A stretch of 64,000 bases of DNA from an uncultured Christensenella sp. (GCA_910583735.1 CAJTXS010000002.1:62001-126000), one strand, 5' to 3'; shown: positions 1 through 8,584, counted from the stretch's first letter. The notes: generated by a model not told the origin, from the sequence alone. A program made the numbers and translations.

Positions 1-1
1 C

Positions 2-1204
2 ATCGAATATTTATCAGGCTACGGCGGCGGAGGGCTGATTAAACATATTGCAAGCGGGTGCGCGGGTTATTCTGCGGAAACGGCGGCGCAACTGCTCCGC
101 AACGCTTCTTTAGAGGACGCGAGCGAATCATTAAACGGACAAGAATTAGATGTATTAATGCGCGAAATGCAGAAACTACTGGGCGCGCGCAGCGAAAAGA
201 CATACTCGCCTTGCTGCGCCATATCGGAGGATACTGCTACCGATTACTATATTTATCCCTATGACAACGGCAAAAAATATCGCCATTATCCCTCCCTAAA
301 CAGCGCAATAGACGATTATACGAGCGCAAAGGACAGAATACAGCGTCACGCGGAACATACGTCCGCTATAAGCAAGCGATATAGGAATTTCTATGCCAAA
401 ACGCAAAAAAAGCTCGTAAACTGCCGCGAAAAGCTAAAAGAATGCGACAGCGCGGATTATTATAAGCTGTGCGGAGACCTCATACTCGGCAATATTTACA
501 AGATAAAACGGGGCGACGGATACTTGACGGCTACCGATTATACCAAAGAGGACTGCCCGATCGTAAGGATCGATCTCGACGCGACGCTCTCTCCGCAGCA
601 ATGTGCAAATAATTATTATAAAAAATACGCCAAGCTCAAGAGAACTCTTACCGCTCTGACAGCTCAGACAGAACAACTCGAAACGCTATTGCAATACTTG
701 GAAAGTATCGGCACTTCGATTCGCCTGTGCTCCGACAGCGCGGAGATAGCGGAGATTGAAAGCGAATTGGAAAAAGTCGGCGCTATCCGAACTCGAAAAA
801 ACAAAATCAATAGAAAAGCAAAACCCTCTCGCCCGCTATCATACAGTATCGGCAGATTTACCCTGCTGATAGGCAAAAACAATGCTCAAAACGATAATCT
901 GACATTCAAGATTGCCTGCGGCGGAGATATATGGCTGCACTGCAAGGATATCCACGGTGCTCACGGCATATTGCAGTGCGGCAAGGAATCGCCGACCGAG
1001 GAAGAATTGCTCGCTGCCTGCGAGATAGTAGCATACTACTCTATGCCCGACGCGGCGGAAAAAATCAGTATAGATTATACTAAGAAAAAGTATGTCAAAA
1101 GGCATCCGAGCGGACAGCCCGGTATGACGCTGTATACCGATTATAAGACTATTACCGTATATCCCAAGGCTCACTCAGACAAACTTAATCAGATGGCAAA
1201 ATAA
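2..1204 (+). CDS. rqcH: RqcH / NFACT-family ribosome quality control factor, 5' truncated by the window
   Basis: The reading frame is open from base 2, so the start lies outside the window; about 400 C-terminal residues are present. The C-terminal third carries the NFACT-R (DUF814) region: a GGDIWLHCKDIHGAHGI segment, where the family normally has a P-G-SH motif, then KKKYVKRHPSGQPGM and a Y-K-T-I-T-V ending. The middle is long and helical with many Lys, Glu and Leu, as expected for the coiled-coil arms. Known RqcH binds stalled 50S-peptidyl-tRNA and recruits tRNA-Ala to add alanine tails marking stalled chains for degradation. It is convergent with rluD. The family call is firm; function is by homology. 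Confidence 0.88.
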   Translation: MEYLSGYGGGGLIKHIASGCAGYSAETAAQLLRNASLEDASESLNGQELDVLMREMQKLLGARSEKTYSPCCAISEDTATDYYIYPYDNGKKYRHYPSLNSAIDDYTSAKDRIQRHAEHTSAISKRYRNFYAKTQKKLVNCREKLKECDSADYYKLCGDLILGNIYKIKRGDGYLTATDYTKEDCPIVRIDLDATLSPQQCANNYYKKYAKLKRTLTALTAQTEQLETLLQYLESIGTSIRLCSDSAEIAEIESELEKVGAIRTRKNKINRKAKPSRPLSYSIGRFTLLIGKNNAQNDNLTFKIACGGDIWLHCKDIHGAHGILQCGKESPTEEELLAACEIVAYYSMPDAAEKISIDYTKKKYVKRHPSGQPGMTLYTDYKTITVYPKAHSDKLNQMAK

Positions 1205-1267
1205 GAATTTTATCTTCTAATTATTATAAATTAAGATATATTTTAGAATAATTAAGAAATATTTATT

Positions 1268-2191
1268 CTATAATTTAACTTTCAGCTTAGACAGCACATC
1301 GGTAAAATATTGCGGAAGTTCCGCAGTAAAAGTCATTCTCTCACCGCTTTGCGGATGCGAAAGCTCGAGGCGGTAAGCATGCAATAATTGCCCCTTTAAG
1401 CCAAACTTCTTATCTTCACTGCCGTACTGCCTATCGCCCACGACTGGATGCCCAATATGACGGCTGTGAACTCTAATCTGATGCGTGCGCCCCGTCTTTA
1501 GCTCGAATTCCACAAGAGTATAACCGCAGTAACGTCGCTCTACTCTATACAGCGTAACAGCTCGCCGCCCTGTAGATGCTACCACATACTTTTTACCGTC
1601 TTTTGCAGACCTATCAAGATAGTTGTCGATTACACCCGAGTCTTTAGTCAACTCACCTTCCAAAAGGGCGTAATACTTTCTGATAGCCGACTTCTCCGCA
1701 ATCTGGCTCTGTAGCGACACGTGCGCAAAATCATTCTTGGCAACGACGAGCAAGCCCGACGTATCCTTATCTAACCTATGCACTATCCCCGGTCGATATA
1801 CTCCGTTGATGGAACTGAGAGAATCGAGCTTAAATAACAATGCGTTGACTAGCGTATTGTCATACGCGCCCGGCGCCGGATGAACTACCATGCCTTGCGG
1901 CTTATTTACCACGGCAAAATAGTCGTCCTCGTAAACAATCTCGATAGGTAAATCAGTCGCCGTCAAGTCGAGCGACCTCGGCGGAGGAATAACTACGCGC
2001 ACACTGTCTCCCGCGCGCAGACTATAGCCTGCCTTTTCGATTATCTTACCGCAGACAGAGACATTACCCTCTTCGATAAGCCTTTTAATTCTGCTCCTGC
2101 TTAGATCGGCGCGCTCGCCGCCTATAAAATTATCGAGCCTGCACTTATCGCTCGCAACCAAGTCGCAGATGGTGTTAGGCTCTTCAAACAT
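1268..2191 (-). CDS. rluD: RluD-family 23S rRNA pseudouridine synthase (YlyB-like)
   Basis: A 307-residue protein with an N-terminal S4 RNA-binding domain (about residues 12-75, RSRIKRLIEEGNVSVCG) and an RluA/RluD catalytic domain holding the HRLDKDTSGLLVVAKND motif with the catalytic aspartate. GRTHQIRVH further on is the second conserved block. It converts uridine to pseudouridine in large-subunit rRNA. Its start overlaps the end of lspA by 8 bases, and lspA followed by a RluD-type enzyme is a classical Bacillota arrangement. Which uridines it modifies cannot be told from sequence. Confidence 0.93.
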   Translation of the reverse strand: MFEEPNTICDLVASDKCRLDNFIGGERADLSRSRIKRLIEEGNVSVCGKIIEKAGYSLRAGDSVRVVIPPPRSLDLTATDLPIEIVYEDDYFAVVNKPQGMVVHPAPGAYDNTLVNALLFKLDSLSSINGVYRPGIVHRLDKDTSGLLVVAKNDFAHVSLQSQIAEKSAIRKYYALLEGELTKDSGVIDNYLDRSAKDGKKYVVASTGRRAVTLYRVERRYCGYTLVEFELKTGRTHQIRVHSRHIGHPVVGDRQYGSEDKKFGLKGQLLHAYRLELSHPQSGERMTFTAELPQYFTDVLSKLKVKL

Positions 2192-2720
2192 TGGCGTCCG
2201 CCTTGAATTTTTTCCAACTCGAATTGACGAAATCGCCTTCTTTATAACTAAAGAAAATATAAACTATCAAAAGCAGTACGCCGAGCATCAAATATATATC
2301 CGCAACGTTGCCTATGGCAAAGTCTATATCGAACATAGATTTCAGAAAGTCATATTCTATAAAATCGCGTACGCTGCCGTATACAGCCCTGTCATACAGA
2401 TTGCCGACAGCTCCGCCCAGTATAAATATGACCGACATTCTCAGAGGCTTAGGCAATGCGGGGCGCGCAATAAGCAAGACAAGCAAAGCCACGCATACAA
2501 CAGCGGTCAAGGATATGAGCAAAGCCTTCTGCCCGTAGAAAGAACCGAAAGTCGCGCCCATATTCCTAACGCAAGTAATGGAAAAGACATTATCGAGCAT
2601 AGAGTAAGTATTGCCGTCGCCAACCAATGAGAAAGCGGCAAGCTTAGTAAGCAAATCGGAAGCTATCAGCCATATGGCGATAACTCCTTCTTTTATAAAT
2701 AGACTATACTTCTTAATCAT
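2184..2720 (-). CDS. lspA: Lipoprotein signal peptidase (signal peptidase II)
   Basis: A 178-residue membrane protein with four hydrophobic segments. The two catalytic aspartates of this aspartyl protease sit in GGAVGNLYDRAVYGSVRDFI and FAIGNVADIYLMLGV. VRNMGATFGSF replaces the usual N-x-GAAFG block, so a Met-Gly-Ala-Thr variant is seen. It cleaves diacylglyceryl-modified lipoprotein precursors at the membrane and works after Lgt, which is also encoded in this window near 12.3 kb. It lies between sepF (8-base overlap) and rluD (8-base overlap). Confidence 0.93.
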   Translation of the reverse strand: MIKKYSLFIKEGVIAIWLIASDLLTKLAAFSLVGDGNTYSMLDNVFSITCVRNMGATFGSFYGQKALLISLTAVVCVALLVLLIARPALPKPLRMSVIFILGGAVGNLYDRAVYGSVRDFIEYDFLKSMFDIDFAIGNVADIYLMLGVLLLIVYIFFSYKEGDFVNSSWKKFKADANV

Positions 2721-3399
2721 AACGCTTCTTGATATCGATAGGCACCTGTATGGACATTCCGCCGGGTGTGAGCAGGAACATATTGGGACCTATCCTCTGC
2801 TGGCTGCCGTCCAGCGCATATATCGCGCCGCTCAAAAAGTCGAGTATGCGCTGCGCATTCTTGTCCGGCATCCTTGTCAAATCGACTATTATAGCCTGCC
2901 TTCTGCGCAAATTATCAATGATAACTCTCACATCGCGGTGCGAGCGCGGATAAGTAATGATGATATTCGAGCCGTCGCTGCCCGTTATCATTTCGTCCTC
3001 TTTACGCTTGAAAACGGACAAAAATCCGTTCCTTCTCTTCTTGGGATCGGAATAATCGCCGTCTTGAGCATACTCCTCGTCCTCGCCGTAAGGAGCTACG
3101 CCTTGCTGAGGAGCGGCAACGGGCTGCGCATAGTAAGGCGGATAATAAGCAGGCGCGGGATATACCGGAACGGCAGGCGCAACAAAACTCGGAGGTTGAG
3201 GAGGATAATAACCCATGTTATTGGCGGGCGGCTGTTGATAGCCTGCGGGAGCCGCGTTATGACGCTCCGCATCGGCATAATCTGCGGGCATTCTGTCCCT
3301 GCCCATCCTGCCTTCCGCGCCATACAGCGGACGAGGCATCCTGTCCCCGTCGTCGTTGAAGTGCTCTCTGTTAAAATCGTCGTAACTGCGTCTGTCCAT
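2713..3399 (-). CDS. sepF: Cell division protein SepF with extended N-terminal region
   Basis: The SepF core is residues 144-222 (NIIITYPRSHRDVRVIIDNL through GPNMFLLTPGGMSIQV). SepF polymerises, binds the FtsZ C-terminus and anchors it to the membrane. The protein is 228 residues, well above the usual roughly 150. The extra length is a Pro/Tyr/Ala-rich, probably disordered stretch (about residues 20-105), and the amphipathic segment that usually sits at the very N-terminus appears instead at about 123-135 (RNGFLSVFKRKED). The ATG shares its A with the TAA of yggS, so translation is probably coupled. Confidence 0.92.
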   Translation of the reverse strand: MDRRSYDDFNREHFNDDGDRMPRPLYGAEGRMGRDRMPADYADAERHNAAPAGYQQPPANNMGYYPPQPPSFVAPAVPVYPAPAYYPPYYAQPVAAPQQGVAPYGEDEEYAQDGDYSDPKKRRNGFLSVFKRKEDEMITGSDGSNIIITYPRSHRDVRVIIDNLRRRQAIIVDLTRMPDKNAQRILDFLSGAIYALDGSQQRIGPNMFLLTPGGMSIQVPIDIKKRYD

Positions 3400-4106
3400 T
3401 AATTGTTCACCGTCAAATTCCTTTCTCCGAATATAGTCCGACCCAATCTTACCATGTTGGAGCCGCCGTACCGCACCGCAAGCGCATAGTCATCCGACAT
3501 GCCGCAAGACAATATACTCACGTCCGAACATCTACGGCTCAATTCACTATACACATCGTAAAATCGCTTATATAAGTCGATTAACGCCTGTCTGCCAATA
3601 TCTTTAGGCATTACGCTCATCAATCCCTTAACTCGAATATTGCTATAACTTTGCATTGCCTCGGCAAAGTTCGCAACGTCTCGCATCTCCACTCCGCCCT
3701 TACTGAGCTCCGAACCGACATTTACCTCGATTAGGCAATCAGCGGTAATACCGCGCTTGCTTGCCTGCCTGTCTATCTCTTTAGCAAGCTCTTCCCTATC
3801 CAAAGAATGTATAAGGTCGACTTTATCGATTATATACTTGACCTTATTGGTCTGCAACCTGCCTATAAAGTGCCTCGTCACCTTTAAGTCGGGATTGAAG
3901 TTTGCAAGCATCTCCTGCACTCTGTTATCGCCTATATGGGCAAGCAAGCCCTTGCTTACAACTTCGTCTATTATCTCTTTAGGTTGAGTCTTTATCGCGC
4001 CTACAAGCGCAACCTCATCGCTTCTGCCCGCAGCGGACAGCGCGTCCCCTATCTCAACCAAACTGTCTGATATATTCTTTTCTATTTCGGCTATCGAAAG
4101 GCTCAT
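3399..4106 (-). CDS. yggS: YggS/PLPBP-family pyridoxal 5'-phosphate homeostasis protein
   Basis: A 235-residue single-domain PLP-binding protein. The lysine that holds PLP lies in VGAIKTQPKEII; HFIGRLQTNKVKYI (usually HFIGxLQxNK), NVGSELSKGG and the C-terminal SCGMSDDYALAVRYGGSNMVRLGRTIFG block are all family hallmarks. Family members buffer PLP rather than catalyse a known reaction. In Bacillota it usually precedes sepF, as here. No Shine-Dalgarno sequence is visible; a TTTACT / 17 bases / TATATT promoter-like pair ends only 6 bases before the ATG, so the message may be nearly leaderless (inference). Confidence 0.94.
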   Translation of the reverse strand: MSLSIAEIEKNISDSLVEIGDALSAAGRSDEVALVGAIKTQPKEIIDEVVSKGLLAHIGDNRVQEMLANFNPDLKVTRHFIGRLQTNKVKYIIDKVDLIHSLDREELAKEIDRQASKRGITADCLIEVNVGSELSKGGVEMRDVANFAEAMQSYSNIRVKGLMSVMPKDIGRQALIDLYKRFYDVYSELSRRCSDVSILSCGMSDDYALAVRYGGSNMVRLGRTIFGERNLTVNN

Positions 4107-4558
4107 ATATAAAATATATCACATACGCAAAATAAAGTAAATAATTACGCGTCAAGTATTAATTACACAACTGCGGCTTAATGCGAAGAAATTATGAGAG
4201 CTATTATCGTATGTTATAACATTGACATCGTTTACCTCATCGCGAATGTATTGCAATCGCATGTATATCATACCTGCCATGTATATCTCCTCAACCTTTA
4301 TTTCAAAAAGTATGTGAAACATAAATCTGCACCTCAAGGTAAAATTCTACGCTTGCGGGCGACAAACGCCGCTCTTCGCCTCGCCGAGCGTCTTATGTAA
4401 TGCAATCAAATACGGCAATACCAATCTGCACTACAGATATTTTCGCTTACCGTAAGTAAAACAAATTATGCAATTTTTATCTTGAATTAGCACGGGATAT
4501 GACGCAAAAGCGTACGAAATCAATCATAATTCAGGCGCAATCGGCTCTTAAACATATA
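4107..4558. other. Non-coding gap between yggS and the SSB-like gene
   Basis: About 450 bases with no convincing gene. Short open frames on both strands here have no recognisable domain and no Shine-Dalgarno sequence. A GC-richer patch near 4340-4400 stands out from the AT-rich surroundings but folds into nothing I can identify. Confidence 0.5.
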
Positions 4559-4587
4559 AAAAGCGACCCGATAATCAGGTCGCTTTT
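4559..4587 (-). terminator. Rho-independent terminator of the SSB-like gene
   Basis: Perfect 10-base-pair stem AAAAGCGACC / GGTCGCTTTT around a 9-base loop. Read on the minus strand it lies about 55 bases after the stop of the SSB-like gene and ends in a T-rich tract. The symmetric A and T flanks could let it work in both directions. Confidence 0.8.
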
Positions 4588-4639
4588 ATATAAATATAGA
4601 TTATATTTACCCCGATATTGCTCTAAATTATAATGCTTT

Positions 4640-5305
4640 TTATAATAATTTAGCAAAAGCCGCTATATCGAACTCGGGATCGTCCAACTTCTTGCCGCTT
4701 ATCATCTTGGATACCGACACCTCGTAGGCGACCCTCTCCTCGCTGACTTCTTCGTTGATGGCCTTGGTGTATACTCTGCTTTGCACCCTGCCTACTACGA
4801 GCAACTTCTCGCCTACGGGCAAGTCCTTGGCATATCTTGCGTTACGTCCCCAGACTATGCAAGGGATATAATCGGACTTATTGTAAGCTCTGTTGACGGC
4901 AAGCAGTATATCGCATATCTCTCTATTAAAAGGCGTCGTGCGATAGACGGGAGGCTTGCATATGTAGCCGATTATCTGGAGATTATTGGGATTGCCCTCG
5001 TCCTCCAGCGGCTCGACGTATCTTACAAATCCCGTAAGCAACAGCTTGGACTTGTCGCCGTCGATTTTGTTATAGCTTCTGAATTGACCTACTACATGTA
5101 TCTTTTCGCCTACTTTCACATTGTACTGCTCTATAAGTCTCTCCGATATAGTAATCGGTATGATGTCCGTCTGCTGCGACAGGCGCGGGACGGACAGCTT
5201 GGTCTCATAGAAACCTTCGCCGAATACGTCGTGAGAAAATACCGGCTCTTCGATTACCGTGCCGATAAGCTCCAGCTTATTATTGTTCATCTGATCGTGG
5301 ATCAT
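4640..5305 (-). CDS. Single-stranded DNA-binding protein with two OB-fold units
   Basis: A 221-residue protein. Residues about 8-90 (LELIGTVIEEPVFSHDVFGE ... VGQFRSY) and about 108-205 (LQIIGYICKPPVYRTTPFNR ... CIVWGRNARYAKDLPVGEKL) each look like an SSB-type OB fold; the second has the classical I-x-x-V-x-W-G-x-x-A pattern. The usual acidic SSB tail with terminal DDDIPF-like residues is absent; the protein ends AAFAKLL. GGAGG lies five bases before the first ATG, which supports this start. It probably binds ssDNA, but a role beside a canonical ssb elsewhere in the genome is only inference. Confidence 0.78.
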   Translation of the reverse strand: MIHDQMNNNKLELIGTVIEEPVFSHDVFGEGFYETKLSVPRLSQQTDIIPITISERLIEQYNVKVGEKIHVVGQFRSYNKIDGDKSKLLLTGFVRYVEPLEDEGNPNNLQIIGYICKPPVYRTTPFNREICDILLAVNRAYNKSDYIPCIVWGRNARYAKDLPVGEKLLVVGRVQSRVYTKAINEEVSEERVAYEVSVSKMISGKKLDDPEFDIAAFAKLL

Positions 5306-5381
5306 TACAACCTCCTGATTTTCGTAATTTTGTCGCCTTAAAGGCGCATTTATAGTATTTCTTTATCTATTATAACATACT

Positions 5382-6146
5382 TTACGCAATTTTGCGCTGT
5401 ATTCCGTTATTATCTATATAATAATTTTCCGACATTATCATTTCGCTCAAGCCTACAGCCGTATATCCCTCGCTCTTGAGATAGGCAAGCACCAGCGGCA
5501 ACGCCTCCAATATATTGTCGGAATTGTTGTGGAACAGTATTATGCTGCCCGGCTTCAATCCCTTCTTGACCCTCGACATTATCTCCTGCGCGCCAAGTCC
5601 TTTCCAATCCAACGAATCTATCGTCCATTGCACCGCCTGCATGCCGCAGCCTTCCGTCTGTGTTATCAATGAGGAATTATATTCCCCGAAAGGCGGTCTG
5701 AAGTATTTCGGCTTGATTCCCGTCAACTCTTCCACCTTGCCGCTGACATAATCAAGCTCGGATATTATCTCTCCCTTGGACAGCTTAGACATGTGCAAGT
5801 GATTCTTGCTGTGATTGCCAATCTCGCAACCGCTCTCGGCAATCTTCTTGACCATCTCGGGATACTCGTCTATCCAAAAGCCTACAAGGAAAAAAGTGCC
5901 TTTCACCTCATATTTTGCAAGCGCGTCGATTATTCCTTGCGTCTTGTCGGCGCCCCATGCGGCATCAAATGTCAATGCGACCTTCTTCTCCGCGCAATCC
6001 ACCCCGTATATCGGCAACTTACGCACAGACTGATTATTATACACGTCCGCCACCGTACCGAAGCTCATGCCTATGCAGCATACGACCATCATTAAGACAA
6101 CCAATGCCGCAGCAATCAAGCTCTTGCGTTTAACTGTAAGAAACAT
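5382..6146 (-). CDS. PdaB-like polysaccharide deacetylase (sporulation type)
   Basis: A 254-residue protein with an N-terminal hydrophobic anchor (about residues 8-30) and a NodB-homology domain. Motif 1 is TFDAAWG, where most active deacetylases have TFDD; this Ala/Trp form is typical of PdaB-type proteins. Motif 2 is HSKNH, motif 3 RPPFGEYN, and ILFHNNSD holds the late His block. The family deacetylates or binds peptidoglycan sugars during spore cortex maintenance, outside the membrane. It is transcribed alone. The specific PdaB assignment is probable, not proven. Confidence 0.82.
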   Translation of the reverse strand: MFLTVKRKSLIAAALVVLMMVVCCIGMSFGTVADVYNNQSVRKLPIYGVDCAEKKVALTFDAAWGADKTQGIIDALAKYEVKGTFFLVGFWIDEYPEMVKKIAESGCEIGNHSKNHLHMSKLSKGEIISELDYVSGKVEELTGIKPKYFRPPFGEYNSSLITQTEGCGMQAVQWTIDSLDWKGLGAQEIMSRVKKGLKPGSIILFHNNSDNILEALPLVLAYLKSEGYTAVGLSEMIMSENYYIDNNGIQRKIA

Positions 6147-6310
6147 CCTTTACCGCACCTCCACTATATCACGCCTTGCAACGCAAATTATCGCTTATAC
6201 GAAGGAATTATGGCGATTTATGCCTTAATCGAATTCCTTCCGTCGCTAATATCTATGACGCGCGTTACGCATTTATTACTTAATACTACAAGGTTAGACA
6301 ACAGAGCGTG

Positions 6311-6339
6311 TTGACATATCTCAAGCAATGTAGTATAAT
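6311..6339 (+). promoter_or_regulatory. Sigma-A-type promoter of the SRP RNA gene
   Basis: TTGACA at 6311-6316 and TATAAT at 6334-6339 are both perfect consensus with a 17-base spacer. The SRP RNA 5' end falls 6 bases further, at the expected start point. This is one of the strongest promoters in the window, fitting a stable RNA. Confidence 0.88.
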
Positions 6340-6344
6340 CAAGT

Positions 6345-6615
6345 AGCTGTGCTAGATGGGGAGCTAGCGGTGCCCTGTTACCTGCAATCCGCTACAGCAG
6401 GATCGAATGCTATTATAGGCTTTATCTATGGAAGGTCCGCCTTCGATAAGCGATGTTGATGTCAAGGTCTTGTGCAATTGCACGCTGTGAACCATGTCAG
6501 GGCTTGACCGCAGCAGCATTAAGCAGAATGTACAATGTGCCACGAGGTAGCTTTGAAGGAGTTGGCTGTCGTTGTACCGCTTCGGTAGATACTGTCGAAA
6601 ATAGATGCACAGCTT
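6345..6615 (+). ncRNA. ffs: Signal recognition particle RNA, large (Alu-containing) bacterial type
   Basis: The ends pair (AGCTGTGC at 6345-6352 with GCACAGCT at 6607-6614) and are followed by a run of T, so the RNA is about 270 nt. The 5' part has the Alu-domain signature shared by Clostridia and Bacillus (GGTGCCCTGTTACCTGCAAT, 6370-6389). The S domain has GAACC, GTCAG (6496-6500) and GCAGCAGC. The tip between GTCAG and GCAGC is 12 nt, as usual, but lacks the GGAA tetraloop. The RNA forms SRP with Ffh for co-translational membrane targeting. Confidence 0.9.
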
Positions 6616-6645
6616 TTTTTATTATAAAGTACTCGGAGAAAATAT

Positions 6646-7482
6646 ATGAATCAAGACAAAAGGATCGCGTTACTCATAGACGCGGAGAATATTACTCGTA
6701 ATTATTGCGACATCATATTCAGCGAGCTCGCCCGCTACGGCACTGTGACATATAGGCGCATTTACGGCGACTTTGTTAAGAATAACAATATTAATTGGCG
6801 CGAAAAAGACTTCTTGGAGTACTCTCTCACCCCCGTACAGCAATTCAGTTACACTACAGGCAAGAATAGCTCGGATATCACGCTCGTAATCGACGCCATG
6901 GATATCCTGTACTCGGGCAAGATAGATATGTTCTGCATAGTATCGTCCGACAGCGACTACACCAAGCTCGTGAGCAGACTGCGCGAGTCCGGACTGTCGG
7001 TAATAGGCATGGGCGAAGCCAAGACGCCCACCGCCCTGCGCAACGCCTGTGAAAAGTTCGTACTGCTCGACAAGATATATAAGAGCAATATCAAGACGGC
7101 AGACAAGAGCGCGGCGGATAAAAAGACGGACAAAGTCAAGCAAAAACAGTCCTCACGCAGCGGCGCCAAAACAACATGCGGCGATACCGCAGTCGAATCT
7201 CCCGCCGCAGAGAAATCCGCCGACGACGACAATATCCTCTCTCTTGCCGAACTGATAGAGGTGATAAGCAATACCATTCTGCCCGACTTGGAGGCAGACA
7301 ACGGATGGGCAAGTCTTGCCGATGTGGGCAATAGACTGACTAAACTGTATGTAGACTTCGACTCGAGAAATTACGGCTATCAGAAATTGAGCCAGCTTAT
7401 CAAATCGCAAAACTGCTTCGAAATAGACACCCAGGCGGGAGAAAATCGCTCCACTGTCTACTTCATCAGAAAAAAGCAATAG
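6646..7482 (+). CDS. NYN-domain (LabA/DUF88-type) protein with C-terminal LOTUS/OST-HTH domain
   Basis: A 278-residue protein. Residues 5-150 form a NYN/PIN-like nuclease fold: LLIDAENI gives Asp12 and Asn15, SSDITLVIDAMD gives Asp77, and SSDSDYTKLV gives Asp102/Asp104, the acidic cluster expected to bind metal. A charged linker (150-205) leads to a LOTUS/OST-HTH-like domain (about 208-272, GWASLADVGNRLTKL ... YGYQKLSQLIKS), which in other proteins binds RNA. RNA cleavage is the likely role but the substrate is unknown. It starts about 25 bases after the SRP RNA T-run, so readthrough could supply transcripts. Confidence 0.85.
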   Translation: MNQDKRIALLIDAENITRNYCDIIFSELARYGTVTYRRIYGDFVKNNNINWREKDFLEYSLTPVQQFSYTTGKNSSDITLVIDAMDILYSGKIDMFCIVSSDSDYTKLVSRLRESGLSVIGMGEAKTPTALRNACEKFVLLDKIYKSNIKTADKSAADKKTDKVKQKQSSRSGAKTTCGDTAVESPAAEKSADDDNILSLAELIEVISNTILPDLEADNGWASLADVGNRLTKLYVDFDSRNYGYQKLSQLIKSQNCFEIDTQAGENRSTVYFIRKKQ

Positions 7483-7492
7483 TTATTATAAC

Positions 7493-8500
7493 TTAAGCCT
7501 TAGACGTGTAAAAGCAAAAATTATTATAATTAAATAAGCCCATAATCGCATAATATCTCAAGTCGGACATGAGATTGGGCGAATTTTGACCGCTCGCGAG
7601 CGATACCAGCGCTTGCGCGTCTATTTGTATATCCGTAGCCATTTTCACCAAAGGAAGCGAACTGTCGCCGCCTGCGCCTTGGGTAAAACCCGAGGCATAT
7701 TCCCCGTACTCTTTTGCATAGAGCGCAATCGACTCTCTGATTGCAAACTCCGAGGCCTGCGGCTGAGACAACTCTATCATCGCTTGCCCTATATAATCGA
7801 GATAAATGCGCGCATAGTCGCTATAACGCCTTACATGCTCTTGCACTGCATCGCCGAAAGCGGAATATTGTATATCGTCAAGAGCTATCTTATCTACTTT
7901 GACCTTTTTGCCCTCAAGTGACTGCGTAAGATTAGACTTGCTTGCGGAGATATCGAGATATATCCTATACGCTCCGTCTTTATATAGCGCGTAGCCGCCG
8001 AGCCCTAACTCCCTTAACTCTTGAGCTTCCGACTTAACCGATTCGTAATCCTCGCCGCAGCTAAGATATGACAGGTAATATTGCGGTCTGTTACTGTCGC
8101 CCGCAATAGCCGCCTTAAACGCGCCGATGACTTGACCCGAAGTCATTATATCAGTGGCAAGCACAGTAGAAAGACACGATATCGCTATAAAAAGCAACAC
8201 TATCGCCGCAATGCGTATCTTGCCCATGGGCTTCCTCTTCGAGCGCGACTTATCCGCCCTCATTCGCCTCTTGGGCTGCGGCTCGGGATAGTACTCGTAA
8301 TCCGCTCGCCTGATATCCTCTCTGACTTCCTCTTGAGGATTGACGATAATAGGCTGACTGTATATTATCTCGGGCGGATTGCCGCCTATGTCCCTCTCGT
8401 TTCTATAATACTGATAATAGGTATTATTATAGTTGATATTGGACAGTCCGCTATCCTTATTCTTATCGTAGTTTTTAACATAAAATGACGAATAATCCAT
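7493..8500 (-). CDS. Single-pass membrane protein with SPOR-like extracytoplasmic part, function unknown
   Basis: A 335-residue protein. The first 90 residues are Tyr/Asn/Pro-rich and then very basic (KRRMRADKSRSKRK); one transmembrane helix follows at about 95-115. After it, residues about 138-185 (YYLSYLSCGEDYESVKSEAQ, then ELRELGLGGYALYKDGAYRI) have the spacing of a SPOR domain, the peptidoglycan-binding fold of cell-wall and sporulation proteins. The rest is helical with no motif I know. It is convergent with the NYN gene, 10 bases apart. The SPOR call rests on pattern only; a SpoIIB-like role would be a guess. Confidence 0.55.
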   Translation of the reverse strand: MDYSSFYVKNYDKNKDSGLSNINYNNTYYQYYRNERDIGGNPPEIIYSQPIIVNPQEEVREDIRRADYEYYPEPQPKRRMRADKSRSKRKPMGKIRIAAIVLLFIAISCLSTVLATDIMTSGQVIGAFKAAIAGDSNRPQYYLSYLSCGEDYESVKSEAQELRELGLGGYALYKDGAYRIYLDISASKSNLTQSLEGKKVKVDKIALDDIQYSAFGDAVQEHVRRYSDYARIYLDYIGQAMIELSQPQASEFAIRESIALYAKEYGEYASGFTQGAGGDSSLPLVKMATDIQIDAQALVSLASGQNSPNLMSDLRYYAIMGLFNYNNFCFYTSKA

Positions 8501-8524
8501 AGTATAGGTTATACTCGGCTATAT

Positions 8525-8560
8525 AAAAAAATTACTTCCGATTAAATTTCGGAAGTAATT
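8525..8560 (-). terminator. Rho-independent terminator of the dCMP deaminase gene
   Basis: Stem of 12 base pairs, AATTACTTCCGA (8530-8541) with TCGGAAGTAATT (8549-8560). On the minus strand it comes about 25 bases after the dCMP deaminase stop and runs into seven T residues. Confidence 0.82.
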
Positions 8561-8584
8561 GCTATAAGTTAAAAGACTTATTTA

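Noticed and set aside
1205..1267. AT-only imperfect hairpin between rqcH and rluD as a two-way terminator
   Set aside because: The stem is almost all A-T with a bulge and no clear T-run; too weak to annotate.
4152..4400. Two small frames in the gap after yggS
   Set aside because: No ribosome-binding site, no promoter and no recognisable product.
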